From the IMG/VR virus record IMGVR_UViG_3300009094_000056, positions 1 to 29,185 of that record: 29,185 bases of DNA; one strand, 5' to 3'. Each line of letters opens with the position of its first letter. Position 1 is the first letter of the stretch. Under the pieces are notes generated by a model. It was not told the DNA's origin, did no database searches, and saw only the letters and a program-made list of their open reading frames with translations. This document shows, one piece after another, positions 1 through 8,507 of the stretch. The translations under genes and the position numbers were made by a program. The DNA is from a virus.

Positions 1-1
1 A

Positions 2-841
2 GATTTCGAGCCGCCATATTGGTGGCCACGAGTTATCGCAGCTGATTGGGGCTATACGGCTAAGACATGGGTCGGCTGGGGAGCGGTGGCACCGGATGGC
101 AGGCTCTTTCTTTATCGCGAATATGTCCGAGAAAAGACTTCCATTGAGGAATGGGGGTCAGATGTTAGAAGAATTTCTCAGTTTGAATTAGATAATCTTG
201 GAGCGGCCACCCTCGATCCCTCTGCATGGGGTAAGAGGGGGGAGGCAAAGACGCTCCAGCAGCAGATTACAGAGGCCACTGGGATTTCTTGGGAGCAAGC
301 TGATAACGACCGGCTCGGCGGGAAGCTCCTGATGCATGAGATGCTCAGATGGAAGCCTCGCCCTCCCAAGTATACTCCTCCCGAGGGTTTCAGAGAGGAT
401 ACGGCGCAACGGATTCTTCGGATGCAGGGTCCTGATGTTTATTCGGAATACATCAAGATGTTTCAGCCTGACCCTCCCGAATTGAATCTTCCGAAGCTCC
501 AAGTCTGTCGTTCTTGTTCTCATTTTCGAGAAGCGATACCATCCTGCATCTATGAACAGAAAGATGGGAAGAACGCCGAAGACGTTCAAGAATTCGATGG
601 TGATGATCCTTACGATGGCGGTCGTTACCTTATTAAAGCCTATTCTCGATACATTCGAGAGAGCAAAACGAAGCACGAGAAGCAGACGGCGCTTGGGGAG
701 ATCATTCAGAAGCTCGTGGAAACTTCCGATTACAACCAGTTCCATCGCCAAATGCACGTTTTCGAGCACAAGTTCCTCAAGAAATCTCGATCGGTTCACC
801 GAACGCGCTCAAGGTCAGTAGGACAGAGATTTAGGGCATAA
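2..841 (+). CDS. terL: Terminase large subunit, C-terminal nuclease part (5' partial)
   Basis: The frame is open from the first bases of the window, so this is the 3' end of a longer gene; the GTG at 86 is internal. The 279 visible residues look like the RNase H-like nuclease domain of the phage packaging motor, which cuts concatemeric DNA into genome units. The first acidic motif is AADWGY near residue 15. A second acidic residue lies in LDPSAWG near 72. A third motif, DDPYDGGRY, starts near 201, as in the usual D-P-x-D-xx-R-Y of terminases. The ATPase domain lies outside the window. A basic, Ser/Arg-rich tail ends the protein. The assignment rests on the three spaced motifs and on the portal gene downstream. 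Confidence 0.85.
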   Translation, partial: DFEPPYWWPRVIAADWGYTAKTWVGWGAVAPDGRLFLYREYVREKTSIEEWGSDVRRISQFELDNLGAATLDPSAWGKRGEAKTLQQQITEATGISWEQADNDRLGGKLLMHEMLRWKPRPPKYTPPEGFREDTAQRILRMQGPDVYSEYIKMFQPDPPELNLPKLQVCRSCSHFREAIPSCIYEQKDGKNAEDVQEFDGDDPYDGGRYLIKAYSRYIRESKTKHEKQTALGEIIQKLVETSDYNQFHRQMHVFEHKFLKKSRSVHRTRSRSVGQRFRA

Positions 842-861
842 CTTTTCCATAAAGAGATAAT

Positions 862-1323
862 ATGGACACACCAATGGGAATCGGCGGCGCTCCTGAGGCT
901 CCTATGGGTCCTTCTCGACCCAAAAAGCTTCGCGGACCGAGAGAATCTCTTGGCGGACCTCCTCCTTCTCCGATGGGTGGGGGAATGCCTCAGAGGATGG
1001 GACCTCCTCAAGGAATGCCTCCTCAGGCTCAAGGACGACCCCAGGGAATCCCTCCTCAAGCAATGATGGCTCAGAGGAACGCCCAGATGCAGAGAATGCA
1101 GCAAATGCAGGCTCCGCAAGGTCTCCAAGCACCCCCCGGAGTTCAGATGCCTCAGGGACCTCCTCCTGGTATGACTCCGATGGGTCCGATGCAAGCTGAC
1201 CCGATGCAAATGCAGAAAATCATGCAAATGAAAGCTATGCAAGAGGGTCAGAGGCAGATGATGGACCCGCGCGCGAAAATGATGGCCTATCGTCAGGCCA
1301 TGATGGGACAGCAGGGGTTCTAA
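862..1323 (+). CDS. Met/Pro/Gln-rich low-complexity protein
   Basis: A 153-residue protein of unknown function. It contains 27 methionines and many Pro, Gln and Gly residues in repeats of the type GPPQGMPPQ and MQRMQQMQ, so it is almost certainly disordered in its first two thirds. The last 30 or so residues (QEGQRQMMDPRAKMM and on) may form a short helix. No domain is recognisable. It starts at an ATG after an AAAGAGATAAT stretch, and its TAA overlaps the next ATG by one base (TAATG), so translation is probably coupled. The place between terminase and portal suggests a head or packaging accessory role, which is inference only. Confidence 0.7.
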   Translation: MDTPMGIGGAPEAPMGPSRPKKLRGPRESLGGPPPSPMGGGMPQRMGPPQGMPPQAQGRPQGIPPQAMMAQRNAQMQRMQQMQAPQGLQAPPGVQMPQGPPPGMTPMGPMQADPMQMQKIMQMKAMQEGQRQMMDPRAKMMAYRQAMMGQQGF

Positions 1324-1748
1324 TGTGGCCTTGGAGCAAATTTGCTCGGTTGGAGGGGGAAATTGTTCGCCTGAAGAACGATTTACGCTCCGCCGAGATG
1401 TCTTATTCGGCTTATATCGCCCAGAATCGAGTTCTGGAAGATAAAGTCCGTATAATGGAGGCTGACGAGCGGGAAATTCGTCTCAATCTCTTACGTCGTT
1501 CTGGGGTGTTACCGTCTGAGGCCCAAATCGACTCCAAAGAGCGCGAATTCAAGCCCGTAAAGAAGGCCGTCCTTCCTTGGTCTCAGCAAGCGGCAAAGTT
1601 AGAGGCTGATTCTAAGGAAAGATATTGGAAAAAGCAGATCGAACTTCGTGAGCGATCACAACTTGACCGAATTCAGGACCAGCAGAATCAGGAACAGGTC
1701 GATTACGACAAGGATTTAGCCGAGTTGAACAATGTTTCCTCCAGCTGA
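1323..1748 (+). CDS. Coiled-coil protein upstream of portal
   Basis: A 141-residue, highly charged protein with no recognised domain. Residues about 8-60 show heptad-like spacing of Leu/Ile/Val (LEGEIVRLKNDLRSAE, then VLEDKVRIMEADEREI), which predicts a coiled coil. A second charged helical stretch covers about 90-135. The gene starts inside the previous stop (TAATG) and overlaps the portal start by 17 bp, so the three genes are likely one translation unit. It could be a minor head protein or a small packaging partner, but the sequence gives no direct proof. Confidence 0.7.
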   Translation: MWPWSKFARLEGEIVRLKNDLRSAEMSYSAYIAQNRVLEDKVRIMEADEREIRLNLLRRSGVLPSEAQIDSKEREFKPVKKAVLPWSQQAAKLEADSKERYWKKQIELRERSQLDRIQDQQNQEQVDYDKDLAELNNVSSS

Positions 1749-4299
1749 GCCTGAACTCCTCGACGAAGCGCTCCTCCCGCAAGAGGATCTCGGTGGTCCT
1801 ATCGTCCAGGGCGACTTGGAGCCGCAGGATGAGCCTCTCGCTCTTTCTCCAGAGCCTTTACCTGAGGCTGAGGCCGAACAGGAGCATTTCTGTGACTCCG
1901 ATATTGCGAAGAATCTCTCAAGGATCATCGACCACCTTGAGCAGCACGACCGCTTCGCGCGCGACCGTCTTATTAAGAAGTGGCGAAAGCAGATGTGTTA
2001 TTGGGATAATATCCAATACATCTGGTGGTCAGACTTTGCTCTCGATTGGCGCACTCCGGACCAAATCAAGGAAGAAGATCCTCAGAGCGATATCGACCCA
2101 GCTCTCTATGCTAAGATTATCAACATCTACCGAGCATATGGAGAGGTTATTATCGCGGCGATGAGTTCCGCGCTTCCGACCGTTCCTTTCGTGCCTGACG
2201 ACGCTGAGAATCCTGATGATATTCAGACGGCGAAGGCGTATACGAAGATAGGAATGCTCGTTCAGAAGCATAACTACGCCGAACTTCTTTTCATGAAGGC
2301 TCTTTTCATTCTCTATAATCAAGGAGTCATCTTTGGTTACAATGAAAATCGAGCTTCTGAGAAATACGGAGTCTACGAGAAGCCAATCGTTCAGAATCAT
2401 GCCGTAGTTACTCGCGAATACTATTGCGCGAATTGCGGCTACGCTCTCGGTTCTGCGGAGGTTTCTGCCTCCCCTATTCCACCGTCCCCGGAAGAGGCTG
2501 GCTCTGAAGAACCGAGTCCTCTCGACCTCCCCTCGCCCACTGGTCCGGTTGATGAGCCTCCCGTAGCCCAAAGTTTGCCCCCGATGGCCGACCAAGCTAT
2601 GGGTCAGCAGGCTTGCCCGCAGTGTGGCTACGACAATATGCCCGAATCGGATGATTTTGAGGAGCTTGTTCCTCGAATCGCTGGATATGCCAAGACCCCA
2701 AAGAATCGTGAGTGTCTCGAAGTCTATGGTCCCCTGAACGTCAAAGTTGCACCCTGGGCGACCAAGAAAGAGGATCTTCCCTACCTCATTTTGGAGACGG
2801 AAGAGCATTACGCCAAGCTCCAGGACACTTATCCCGACATAGCCGAGCGAATCCAGCCCCTTATCGATATGGATTCGATGGATCGCTCGATGCGAACGTC
2901 TGTAGCCCTCAAAGGGGACGTTTCGACCGACCTTTGCACGTGTAGGAGGGTGTGGCTTCAACCTTGGGCCTTCAATGTTCTCGGAATCGCTGGTCATAAG
3001 GATGAAATCGAAGAACTCCGCTCCCTCTACCCTAATGGCGTTTATTGCGTCGTTATCAATAAGGATTTGGTCGTTGAGGGAATTCCTGATGTAATGGAGG
3101 ATCACTGGACCATTACGGAGCATCCCCTTTCAGAGAATCTTCATGCTGAATCGGTAGGCTCCTCGGTGATGCCAATTCAGGACATGACCAATGAAGGCTG
3201 GAATCTTACCCTGGAGGGAATCGAGTTCGGCATCCCGGAGCTATACGCCGATCCCGATGTTCTTGACTTTGATGCCTACGGTAAATCAGAGGCGCGCCCG
3301 GGTCAAGTCTCTCCTGCTAAAGCACCCGCCGGTCGATCTCTTGGTGAAGGATTTTTTGAGGCTAAGACATCATCTATTAGTCAAGAAATCGACAAGTTCC
3401 TTAATCGCCTTGAGCGAGTCGGTCAGTTCATCTCGGGTGCGCTACCTACGGTCTTTGGCGGGTCCATTACGGGTGGAAGTGGAACGGCTAAAGAATATGA
3501 AATGTCGCGAGCGCAGGCCCTTCAGCGTCTTCAAATCACCTGGAAAATCGTAAAGATCTGGTGGGCGAGGATGCTGTCGAAGGCTGTTCGCAGCTATGCG
3601 ATGAACATGCTGGAGGATGAGAAATACGTAGAAAAGCGCGGCTCTACCTATGTAAACGTCTGGATTCGGCACATTCACATGACCGGCTCCGTGGGTGAAG
3701 TTGAGCCAGACGTCAACGAAAGCTTCCCGATCTCATGGGCTCAGAAAAGGGACATGATTCTCCAGTTGTTCCAGGGTGGTAACGAGGATGTGATGAATGT
3801 CCTCCGACACCCCGAGAATGCTGGTCTAATCGCCCTAATCATTGGAGTTCCGGAACTCTACATCCCAGGTGATGACGACCGGAATAAACAGCTAGTGGAG
3901 ATCGGGGAGCTTATTCTCGGGGAGCCGATGCCGACAATGCCTCCTCCGCCTCCTCAAGCTCCGCAAGAGGGAATGGGGCCAGTTGGACCTCCCGCACCTC
4001 CTCCCGAAGCTCCTCCTTCAGGTGAAGAGCAGATGATGCCCCAACCGATGATGGTCTCGTCGGTCCAGGTAGAGGAGACTCTCGATAATCACGAAATCGA
4101 GATGATTACATGTCAGGCTTGGCTCAAGAGCGAAGTTGGTTTGCAATACAAGAAAGAGAATCCAGGGGCTTACCTAAACGTCCTCCTCCATATGCAAGAG
4201 CATCAGAGATTCGTGCAGATGGCAGAGCAAGCTGCTGCTGAATCCGAGGCTGAATCTGAGGAAGAAGCCCCAAAGAAAGGTAAACAAAATGCCGACTGA
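1732..4299 (+). CDS. Putative portal protein with inserted split zinc ribbon
   Basis: An 855-residue protein in the portal position, between terminase and scaffold/capsid. After an acidic, Pro-rich N-terminus comes a portal-like body: helical YWDNIQYIWW segment near residue 90, TAKAYTKIG near 170, and a long helical region from about 540 with TAKEYEMSRAQALQRL. Portals form the dodecameric DNA channel and terminase dock at the capsid vertex. Two CxxC pairs (Cys232/Cys235 and Cys295/Cys298) are separated by a Ser/Pro/Glu-rich loop and would make one zinc ribbon. The C-terminus has a poly-Pro stretch and then a charged helix. The start overlaps the upstream gene and lacks a strong ribosome site, so coupling is likely. 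Family call is from size, context and helical pattern; no single portal signature is decisive. Confidence 0.75.
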   Translation: MFPPAEPELLDEALLPQEDLGGPIVQGDLEPQDEPLALSPEPLPEAEAEQEHFCDSDIAKNLSRIIDHLEQHDRFARDRLIKKWRKQMCYWDNIQYIWWSDFALDWRTPDQIKEEDPQSDIDPALYAKIINIYRAYGEVIIAAMSSALPTVPFVPDDAENPDDIQTAKAYTKIGMLVQKHNYAELLFMKALFILYNQGVIFGYNENRASEKYGVYEKPIVQNHAVVTREYYCANCGYALGSAEVSASPIPPSPEEAGSEEPSPLDLPSPTGPVDEPPVAQSLPPMADQAMGQQACPQCGYDNMPESDDFEELVPRIAGYAKTPKNRECLEVYGPLNVKVAPWATKKEDLPYLILETEEHYAKLQDTYPDIAERIQPLIDMDSMDRSMRTSVALKGDVSTDLCTCRRVWLQPWAFNVLGIAGHKDEIEELRSLYPNGVYCVVINKDLVVEGIPDVMEDHWTITEHPLSENLHAESVGSSVMPIQDMTNEGWNLTLEGIEFGIPELYADPDVLDFDAYGKSEARPGQVSPAKAPAGRSLGEGFFEAKTSSISQEIDKFLNRLERVGQFISGALPTVFGGSITGGSGTAKEYEMSRAQALQRLQITWKIVKIWWARMLSKAVRSYAMNMLEDEKYVEKRGSTYVNVWIRHIHMTGSVGEVEPDVNESFPISWAQKRDMILQLFQGGNEDVMNVLRHPENAGLIALIIGVPELYIPGDDDRNKQLVEIGELILGEPMPTMPPPPPQAPQEGMGPVGPPAPPPEAPPSGEEQMMPQPMMVSSVQVEETLDNHEIEMITCQAWLKSEVGLQYKKENPGAYLNVLLHMQEHQRFVQMAEQAAAESEAESEEEAPKKGKQNAD

Positions 4300-4522
4300 G
4301 CAAATTCCCTTCGGAGTCCCGACTACATGCCTGCAAAACGTAGTCTACGCGGTTCCGGCCGCAGCAGGACAGCTTTTCTCCTCGGCGGCGCTTGAAATCG
4401 GGTCTGCTTTCGCTGGCCCATTTGTAGCTTCTCCGGCCTCTGCAACTACTGGAATTCCCTGTTCCGCCTCCTATTTCCGTTGCACGACAGGAGCGGCTGT
4501 CGTTACGGTGCGAAAGGCATAG
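4289..4522 (+). CDS. Small hypothetical virion-region protein
   Basis: A 77-residue protein rich in Ala, Ser, Thr and Pro, overlapping the portal 3' end by 11 bp and ending 4 bp before the scaffold gene. It has three Cys residues and alternating hydrophobic/small residues that suggest a small beta sandwich (VVYAVPAAAGQLFSSAALEIG, then ASYFRCTTGAAVVTVRKA). No family is recognised. A small capsid-surface or structural role would fit the place between portal and scaffold, but this is inference. Confidence 0.6.
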   Translation: MPTEQIPFGVPTTCLQNVVYAVPAAAGQLFSSAALEIGSAFAGPFVASPASATTGIPCSASYFRCTTGAAVVTVRKA

Positions 4523-4526
4523 ATAA

Positions 4527-5825
4527 ATGTTTTTCTTCAATCCTCAACAATTCTTTTCACCTGACGACTCCGGAGGCGGATCTGATGGGGACTTCTCTGC
4601 AGACATGGCCGTCCTCAACGAACCATCTGGAGAACCTTCTCCTCCTGAAGAAAAAGCTAGATCGTATAACGAAGAGCCGACAGTCGAAGATCTCGCCGAA
4701 GAAGAAGAGGACGAAGATGTTCAAGACGAAACCGACGAAACCGAAGAGTCCGAAGAGCCCGAGGAGACCGACGAGGCCGACTCGCCCATCCAAGGCAAAC
4801 CGTCCCTAAAGCAGATAAAGGCGGAGTTTCCCGGTATCTTCAAGAAGTTTCCTGACCTCAAGGTTGCATATTTCAGGGACCAGGAATTCTCCAAGGCGTT
4901 TCCGACCCCTGAAGACGCTGCTCAGGCTTCCCAGAAGGCTGATAATTACGACCTCTTGGAATCCACTTTGGTTCAGGGTTCGCCTGACCTCCTGATGAAA
5001 GAGCTTTCGGAGAACAACCCGAAGGCATTCAAGGAGGTAGCTCTCAACTGGCTTCCGAAGCTCAGAGAAATCGATGAGAAGCTCTTTATCTCCGCTACCG
5101 AGCCAGTTCTAGAGGAGCTGATTTTCCTTGCATTCAAACATGGCGAGAAGACCGGCGACAAGAATCTTGCAATGTCGGCCCGTCACCTCGCCAATTTCAT
5201 CTTTGCGAACGGTGGTGAGATCCCGGACATCGCTAAGAAGCAGAATAAAGAGCCGAATCCTGCTGAGGTCCAACTCCAGCAAGAACGCGCGCAGTGGGCT
5301 CAAACAAGATACCAAGAGGCAGATGGGGAAATCTTCAACTTCGTAACTCGCTCCCTCGACCAAACCATTCGTCAAGGTTTGGACCCTGCTGGAACGATGC
5401 CCGAACGGATGAAAGCCTCCATCGTCCAGGATGTAATCAATGAGATGAACGCCCAACTCGCCAAGGACCCCGTCCACGCACGAAGGATGCAGGGTCTATG
5501 GAAACGAGCTGCTGGCGACGCCTATTCACGAGCAAGCAAAGAGAGTATCGTAAACACCTACCTCTCGGGTGCGCGTCCCTTGCTTCGTGACCTCCGGAAC
5601 CGAATCAGATCGGAATACCTCGGCTCTTCACCCTCTCGGAAAGTTCCGAATGGGAAGGATGAGAAGCTTGCAAGTATTCCACAGAAAAAGAAGCCCTTCG
5701 AGGGATCTTCGAAGCGGGTAGATTCGCGGCGGGAAAGGGCGACGGTTCTCGATCCGAAGAAAATCGACTACGCCCGCACTTCCGACATGGATATACTCTC
5801 GGGCAAGGTTTCTCTGAAGAAATAA
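4527..5825 (+). CDS. Putative capsid scaffolding protein
   Basis: A 432-residue, charged protein directly before the major capsid gene, the usual scaffold position. Residues about 30-90 are strongly acidic (many Glu/Asp with short Thr/Ser breaks), the middle is helical (LKQIKAEFPGIFKKFPDLKVAYFRD and a Gln/Glu-rich segment near 250), and the C-terminus is basic (KKKPFEGSSKRVDSRRE), the typical charge layout of scaffolds that bind coat protein through a basic C-terminal helix. Scaffolds guide procapsid assembly and then leave or are digested. No protease domain is visible. The start follows the previous stop by 4 bp. Confidence 0.75.
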   Translation: MFFFNPQQFFSPDDSGGGSDGDFSADMAVLNEPSGEPSPPEEKARSYNEEPTVEDLAEEEEDEDVQDETDETEESEEPEETDEADSPIQGKPSLKQIKAEFPGIFKKFPDLKVAYFRDQEFSKAFPTPEDAAQASQKADNYDLLESTLVQGSPDLLMKELSENNPKAFKEVALNWLPKLREIDEKLFISATEPVLEELIFLAFKHGEKTGDKNLAMSARHLANFIFANGGEIPDIAKKQNKEPNPAEVQLQQERAQWAQTRYQEADGEIFNFVTRSLDQTIRQGLDPAGTMPERMKASIVQDVINEMNAQLAKDPVHARRMQGLWKRAAGDAYSRASKESIVNTYLSGARPLLRDLRNRIRSEYLGSSPSRKVPNGKDEKLASIPQKKKPFEGSSKRVDSRRERATVLDPKKIDYARTSDMDILSGKVSLKK

Positions 5826-5912
5826 ATTGGTGTGCTCAAATACCGGCTGTCAAAGTCCTACCACACGTAATTGCCGGACCTGAAGGTGTGGCACCGATAG
5901 GAGTAAAAGGTT
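5826..5912 (+). promoter_or_regulatory. Structured leader of the major capsid gene
   Basis: An 87-bp gap, one of the longest in this packed region. CCGGC at 5843-5847 can pair with GCCGG at 5873-5877. The enclosed loop contains CCACAC (5861-5866), which can pair with GTGTGG at 5886-5891, so the segment can be drawn as an H-type pseudoknot ending 7 bases before the ribosome binding site AGGAG (5899-5903). An alternative pairing uses GTGTG at 5830-5834. No clear sigma70 promoter is evident. Structure by eye only. Confidence 0.35.
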
Positions 5913-7193
5913 ATGGCTCTAACAGAGACGCAGGTAGTTGCTGCTGAACTGGAAACAGTCCAGAGCAAAGTGCCCGTCCTGTTCGACCGCGATTCGCTTT
6001 TCTATGGCAACATCGAGAAGCGTGACGTTGAGAAGGTTTCGAATCGGGATATGAGAGTCCCGATGGAAATCCGACCCGGTGGACGGTTCGGTTACTTCTC
6101 TCCGGATGGCGGCGACCTGGGACGCGGCGATGGTCAGTCGTTCGAGAAGGCTCTCGTCTCCACTGTTCACATGAAGCACGGTGTGGAGTGGCAGAAGCGA
6201 GCACAGTGGGCCACCGACGATACGAGGAAGTCGGTTGTCAATGCTTTCCGGCAACTCTTGGCCAAGGCGATGGCAGAGTTCCGGCGTCAGGTCGATTCCA
6301 GCCTCATGACCGGGGGAAATGGTGCAGTCGCGACCATTACCTCGGTTGCAACTGCGGGTGGTCAGGATACCTTTACCTGCACCACGGACGGATTCGGTGT
6401 TCGTCTCCTCCGATATGGACAGTTCGTGTCGGTTTACGACGCCGCTTTCGCCGCTGCCAAGGTCATTGCACCCTCGGCTGGAGCCGCTCTTGTCGGAACT
6501 GCCGCGCAGATCGATTTGGTGGATTATGCGGCAAAGACATTCCGAATCAAGGGAGCCACAACGACGCCCGTCGCTGGTGACAGGATCGTTATCGAAGGGC
6601 TATCTGGGGCCAACCCAATCGCTCTGCTTGGCGTTCCCTACCATCACAACAACGCTTCGACTGGGACTTGGCTGGGATTGGACCGAGCACAGTTTCCAGA
6701 GATTCGCGCCTCCCGTGTTGCGGCGGCTGGTCCGTTGGCACCTGCACACGCGCGAGTTGCTCTGAACCGTATTGGCGACCGTATCGGACTCGATAACGGC
6801 GTCAAGGTTCAGGCCTGGATGCATCCCTGTCAGGTTCAGTCCTACGAGGAACTGGGACAGGCGGTGCAGGTCGTCAATCGGAATGGCGGCTCGCAGCAGG
6901 GTCTCGACCTCTATTTCGACGTTCAGCAAATCGCCGGTGCTCCTATCCGGCGATCGTATTCGTGGGACAAGACGCGCATCGACTTCATCGTTGGAGAGGT
7001 TTGGGGTCGTGCAGAAATGCATCCCGCAGGCTTCTACGAGGAAGAGGGGCGGCGTTTGTTCGAACTCCGAGGTGCTTCGGGTGGCGTTGCGACGGCAACG
7101 ATCTTCTACCTGACCGCCTCGTTCAATACCTTCATCAACAACCCGGCTTCGTGCAGCTACATCGATACCCTGACGGTCCCGTCGGGCTATTGA
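5913..7193 (+). CDS. Major capsid protein
   Basis: A 426-residue coat protein, well within the size range of HK97-fold capsid subunits. The N-terminal part (QVVAAELETVQSKVPVLFD, then RDMRVPMEIRPGGRFGYF, then DGGDLGRGDG) is of the kind seen in many podovirus-like coat proteins. A long helix with WQKRAQWATDDTRKSV and FRQLLAKAMAEFRRQVD corresponds to the spine helix. Residues about 140-235 (TITSVATAGGQDTFTC to AGDRIVIEGLSG) look like a beta-rich inserted domain, similar in place to the P22 coat insertion. It has a good ribosome site (AGGAG, 5899-5903), a structured leader and its own terminator, consistent with high expression. Base composition is GC-rich relative to the fibre genes. Confidence 0.88.
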   Translation: MALTETQVVAAELETVQSKVPVLFDRDSLFYGNIEKRDVEKVSNRDMRVPMEIRPGGRFGYFSPDGGDLGRGDGQSFEKALVSTVHMKHGVEWQKRAQWATDDTRKSVVNAFRQLLAKAMAEFRRQVDSSLMTGGNGAVATITSVATAGGQDTFTCTTDGFGVRLLRYGQFVSVYDAAFAAAKVIAPSAGAALVGTAAQIDLVDYAAKTFRIKGATTTPVAGDRIVIEGLSGANPIALLGVPYHHNNASTGTWLGLDRAQFPEIRASRVAAAGPLAPAHARVALNRIGDRIGLDNGVKVQAWMHPCQVQSYEELGQAVQVVNRNGGSQQGLDLYFDVQQIAGAPIRRSYSWDKTRIDFIVGEVWGRAEMHPAGFYEEEGRRLFELRGASGGVATATIFYLTASFNTFINNPASCSYIDTLTVPSGY

Positions 7194-7202
7194 TATAGGA
7201 GG

Positions 7203-7238
7203 GGACCGGAGGGTCAACGTGCTCTCCGGTCCTTCTTT
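7203..7238 (+). terminator. Intrinsic terminator after the major capsid gene
   Basis: Nine-base arms GGACCGGAG (7203-7211) and CTCCGGTCC (7224-7232) form a perfect GC-rich stem with a 12-base loop, followed at once by TTCTTT (7233-7238). The last T abuts the ATG of the next gene at 7239. It would end or weaken transcripts after the capsid gene and set the coat-to-tail expression ratio. Confidence 0.8.
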
Positions 7239-7832
7239 ATGAACGCATTAATAGATTACTTCAATCAGAAGCTCTTGGATCGCGGGAGGACACTAGATGG
7301 CCGCCCAATCTGGAGAATCTCGTGGGCTCCCGACCAGAGAGAAAAACGGCTTGGGAAGTTCTCCGACTTCTACGGATCAATCTTTCTACGAGAGCGAACA
7401 GAGGTTAGAGACGTCCCAAAATACTGGTATATGGGTGCGCGTTGGGTGCTTGAGCGTCTTAGTTTTATACCTCCTGGTAGCTCTCTTCATCGCGAGCTTG
7501 TTTCTCAAGGCTCGTCTCTAGACCCCTGGGCACCTGTGGTGAATGGAACCTATGAGCCAATCTACGTTTTTCAAGACGCTAAAGGTGAAGCTCTTCCGGT
7601 TACTGAGTGGGCTTTGGAGGCAGTTCTGCACACAGCTGAGTTCGGAGAGAGGCGGAAGCTTTCGGATTCGGATATGAGGGATCAATACCACGAGAGTATC
7701 GAAGATGACGCCAAATACTTCGAGGCTCAATTTCAGGAAGCTGGAAGGTCTGCCCTCTTTGCTTTCGAGAATTCCGTATTCGTAGACTCCACCAAAGTTT
7801 ACAAGGAGAACGTCAGTGCCGCCGAGATCTAA
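7239..7832 (+). CDS. Hypothetical protein after capsid gene
   Basis: A 197-residue protein with no domain I can name. The N-terminal half is rich in aromatic and basic residues (RPIWRISWAPDQREKRLGKF, then PKYWYMGARWVLERL) and reads as a compact globular fold; the C-terminal half is acidic and helical (ESIEDDAKYFEAQFQEAGRSA). The ATG at 7239 directly follows the terminator T-tract, so no free ribosome site is visible; an internal start (for example the TTG near 7257) cannot be excluded. The 3' end overlaps the next gene by 17 bp. A head-associated function is only suggested by position. Confidence 0.65.
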   Translation: MNALIDYFNQKLLDRGRTLDGRPIWRISWAPDQREKRLGKFSDFYGSIFLRERTEVRDVPKYWYMGARWVLERLSFIPPGSSLHRELVSQGSSLDPWAPVVNGTYEPIYVFQDAKGEALPVTEWALEAVLHTAEFGERRKLSDSDMRDQYHESIEDDAKYFEAQFQEAGRSALFAFENSVFVDSTKVYKENVSAAEI

Positions 7833-8487
7833 CGATATCTGCACCATCGTCAGCATCCTCCCGTATCCGTTGACCGAAGAAAAGCCTGGACTCGTGCCCG
7901 GAACTTTCATCATTCCGTATACGGAGCCGGGCGACTTTTCCCTTATCAACATCGAAAGGTGCCAACATGCTGTCTACCTGGACTCCAACCGCCCTCGTCT
8001 TATTGTCCCTGATCCTTCCGATTTGGTGGCTCGTAGCATTGCTTATGACCACAAAACCGCGATGGTCGGTTACGAGGCAGGGATCGCGGAGCCGGGAATA
8101 GATTGGGTCTGGGGAGAATACCTCCCGAACGAGAACGGGAAGAAGGCATTTCAGGCCGCGCACGGTGCCGTTCTCGAAGGTCTCAAAAAGTTGCAAGATG
8201 AATGGTATGTGCGGCTGTTGCGGATGGCGGATGACGATTGGGCAAGATACCGCCAGCATAAATTCATCACCGGACTCCAGAGGACTGCGGCTCAAGTTCT
8301 CGGACAAACGGATCGGGCTTGGATGGTTCAGAACCGAATCGAGGAATCCCTCTCGAAGTGCAAGTTCTGTTTCGCTCAGGTTCATCCAATCGCTTGCATT
8401 TGCCCCTCGTGTCATGGTATACTTGACAAAAACAGATACGAAAAGGAGTTCCTTGGCGCGGGTGTGATCGAGAAGGTGCGAGGATAA
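7816..8487 (+). CDS. Hypothetical protein with C-terminal zinc-finger motif
   Basis: A 223-residue protein starting at a GTG placed 7 bases after AAGGAG (7803-7808), a good ribosome site that fixes the start. The first 110 residues are beta-like (SILPYPLTEEKPGLVPGTFII), the middle is helical (WYVRLLRMADDDWARYRQHK), and the C-terminus carries CKFC and CPSC pairs about 13 residues apart, which would bind one zinc ion. It overlaps the previous gene. The fold and role are not recognised; proteins of this type between capsid and adaptor genes in podovirus-like clusters are usually unannotated. Confidence 0.65.
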   Translation: MPPRSNDICTIVSILPYPLTEEKPGLVPGTFIIPYTEPGDFSLINIERCQHAVYLDSNRPRLIVPDPSDLVARSIAYDHKTAMVGYEAGIAEPGIDWVWGEYLPNENGKKAFQAAHGAVLEGLKKLQDEWYVRLLRMADDDWARYRQHKFITGLQRTAAQVLGQTDRAWMVQNRIEESLSKCKFCFAQVHPIACICPSCHGILDKNRYEKEFLGAGVIEKVRG

Positions 8488-8507
8488 TCCGGAACAGGAG
8501 TCTAGAG

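Noticed and set aside
796-1242. Minus-strand His/Leu/Arg/Ser-rich frame that also looks repeat-like
   Set aside because: It is antisense to the Met/Pro/Gln-rich gene, and its His codons come from the reverse of ATG.
2029-3123. A 364-codon open frame on the minus strand inside the portal gene
   Set aside because: It is antisense to a well-supported gene, has no recognisable domain and reads as a shadow of the portal's codon use.
4480-4809. Plus-strand frame rich in Lys/Pro/Thr overlapping the scaffold start
   Set aside because: It is the frame-shifted reading of the scaffold's acidic repeat; the Lys codons come from shifted GAA/GAC runs.
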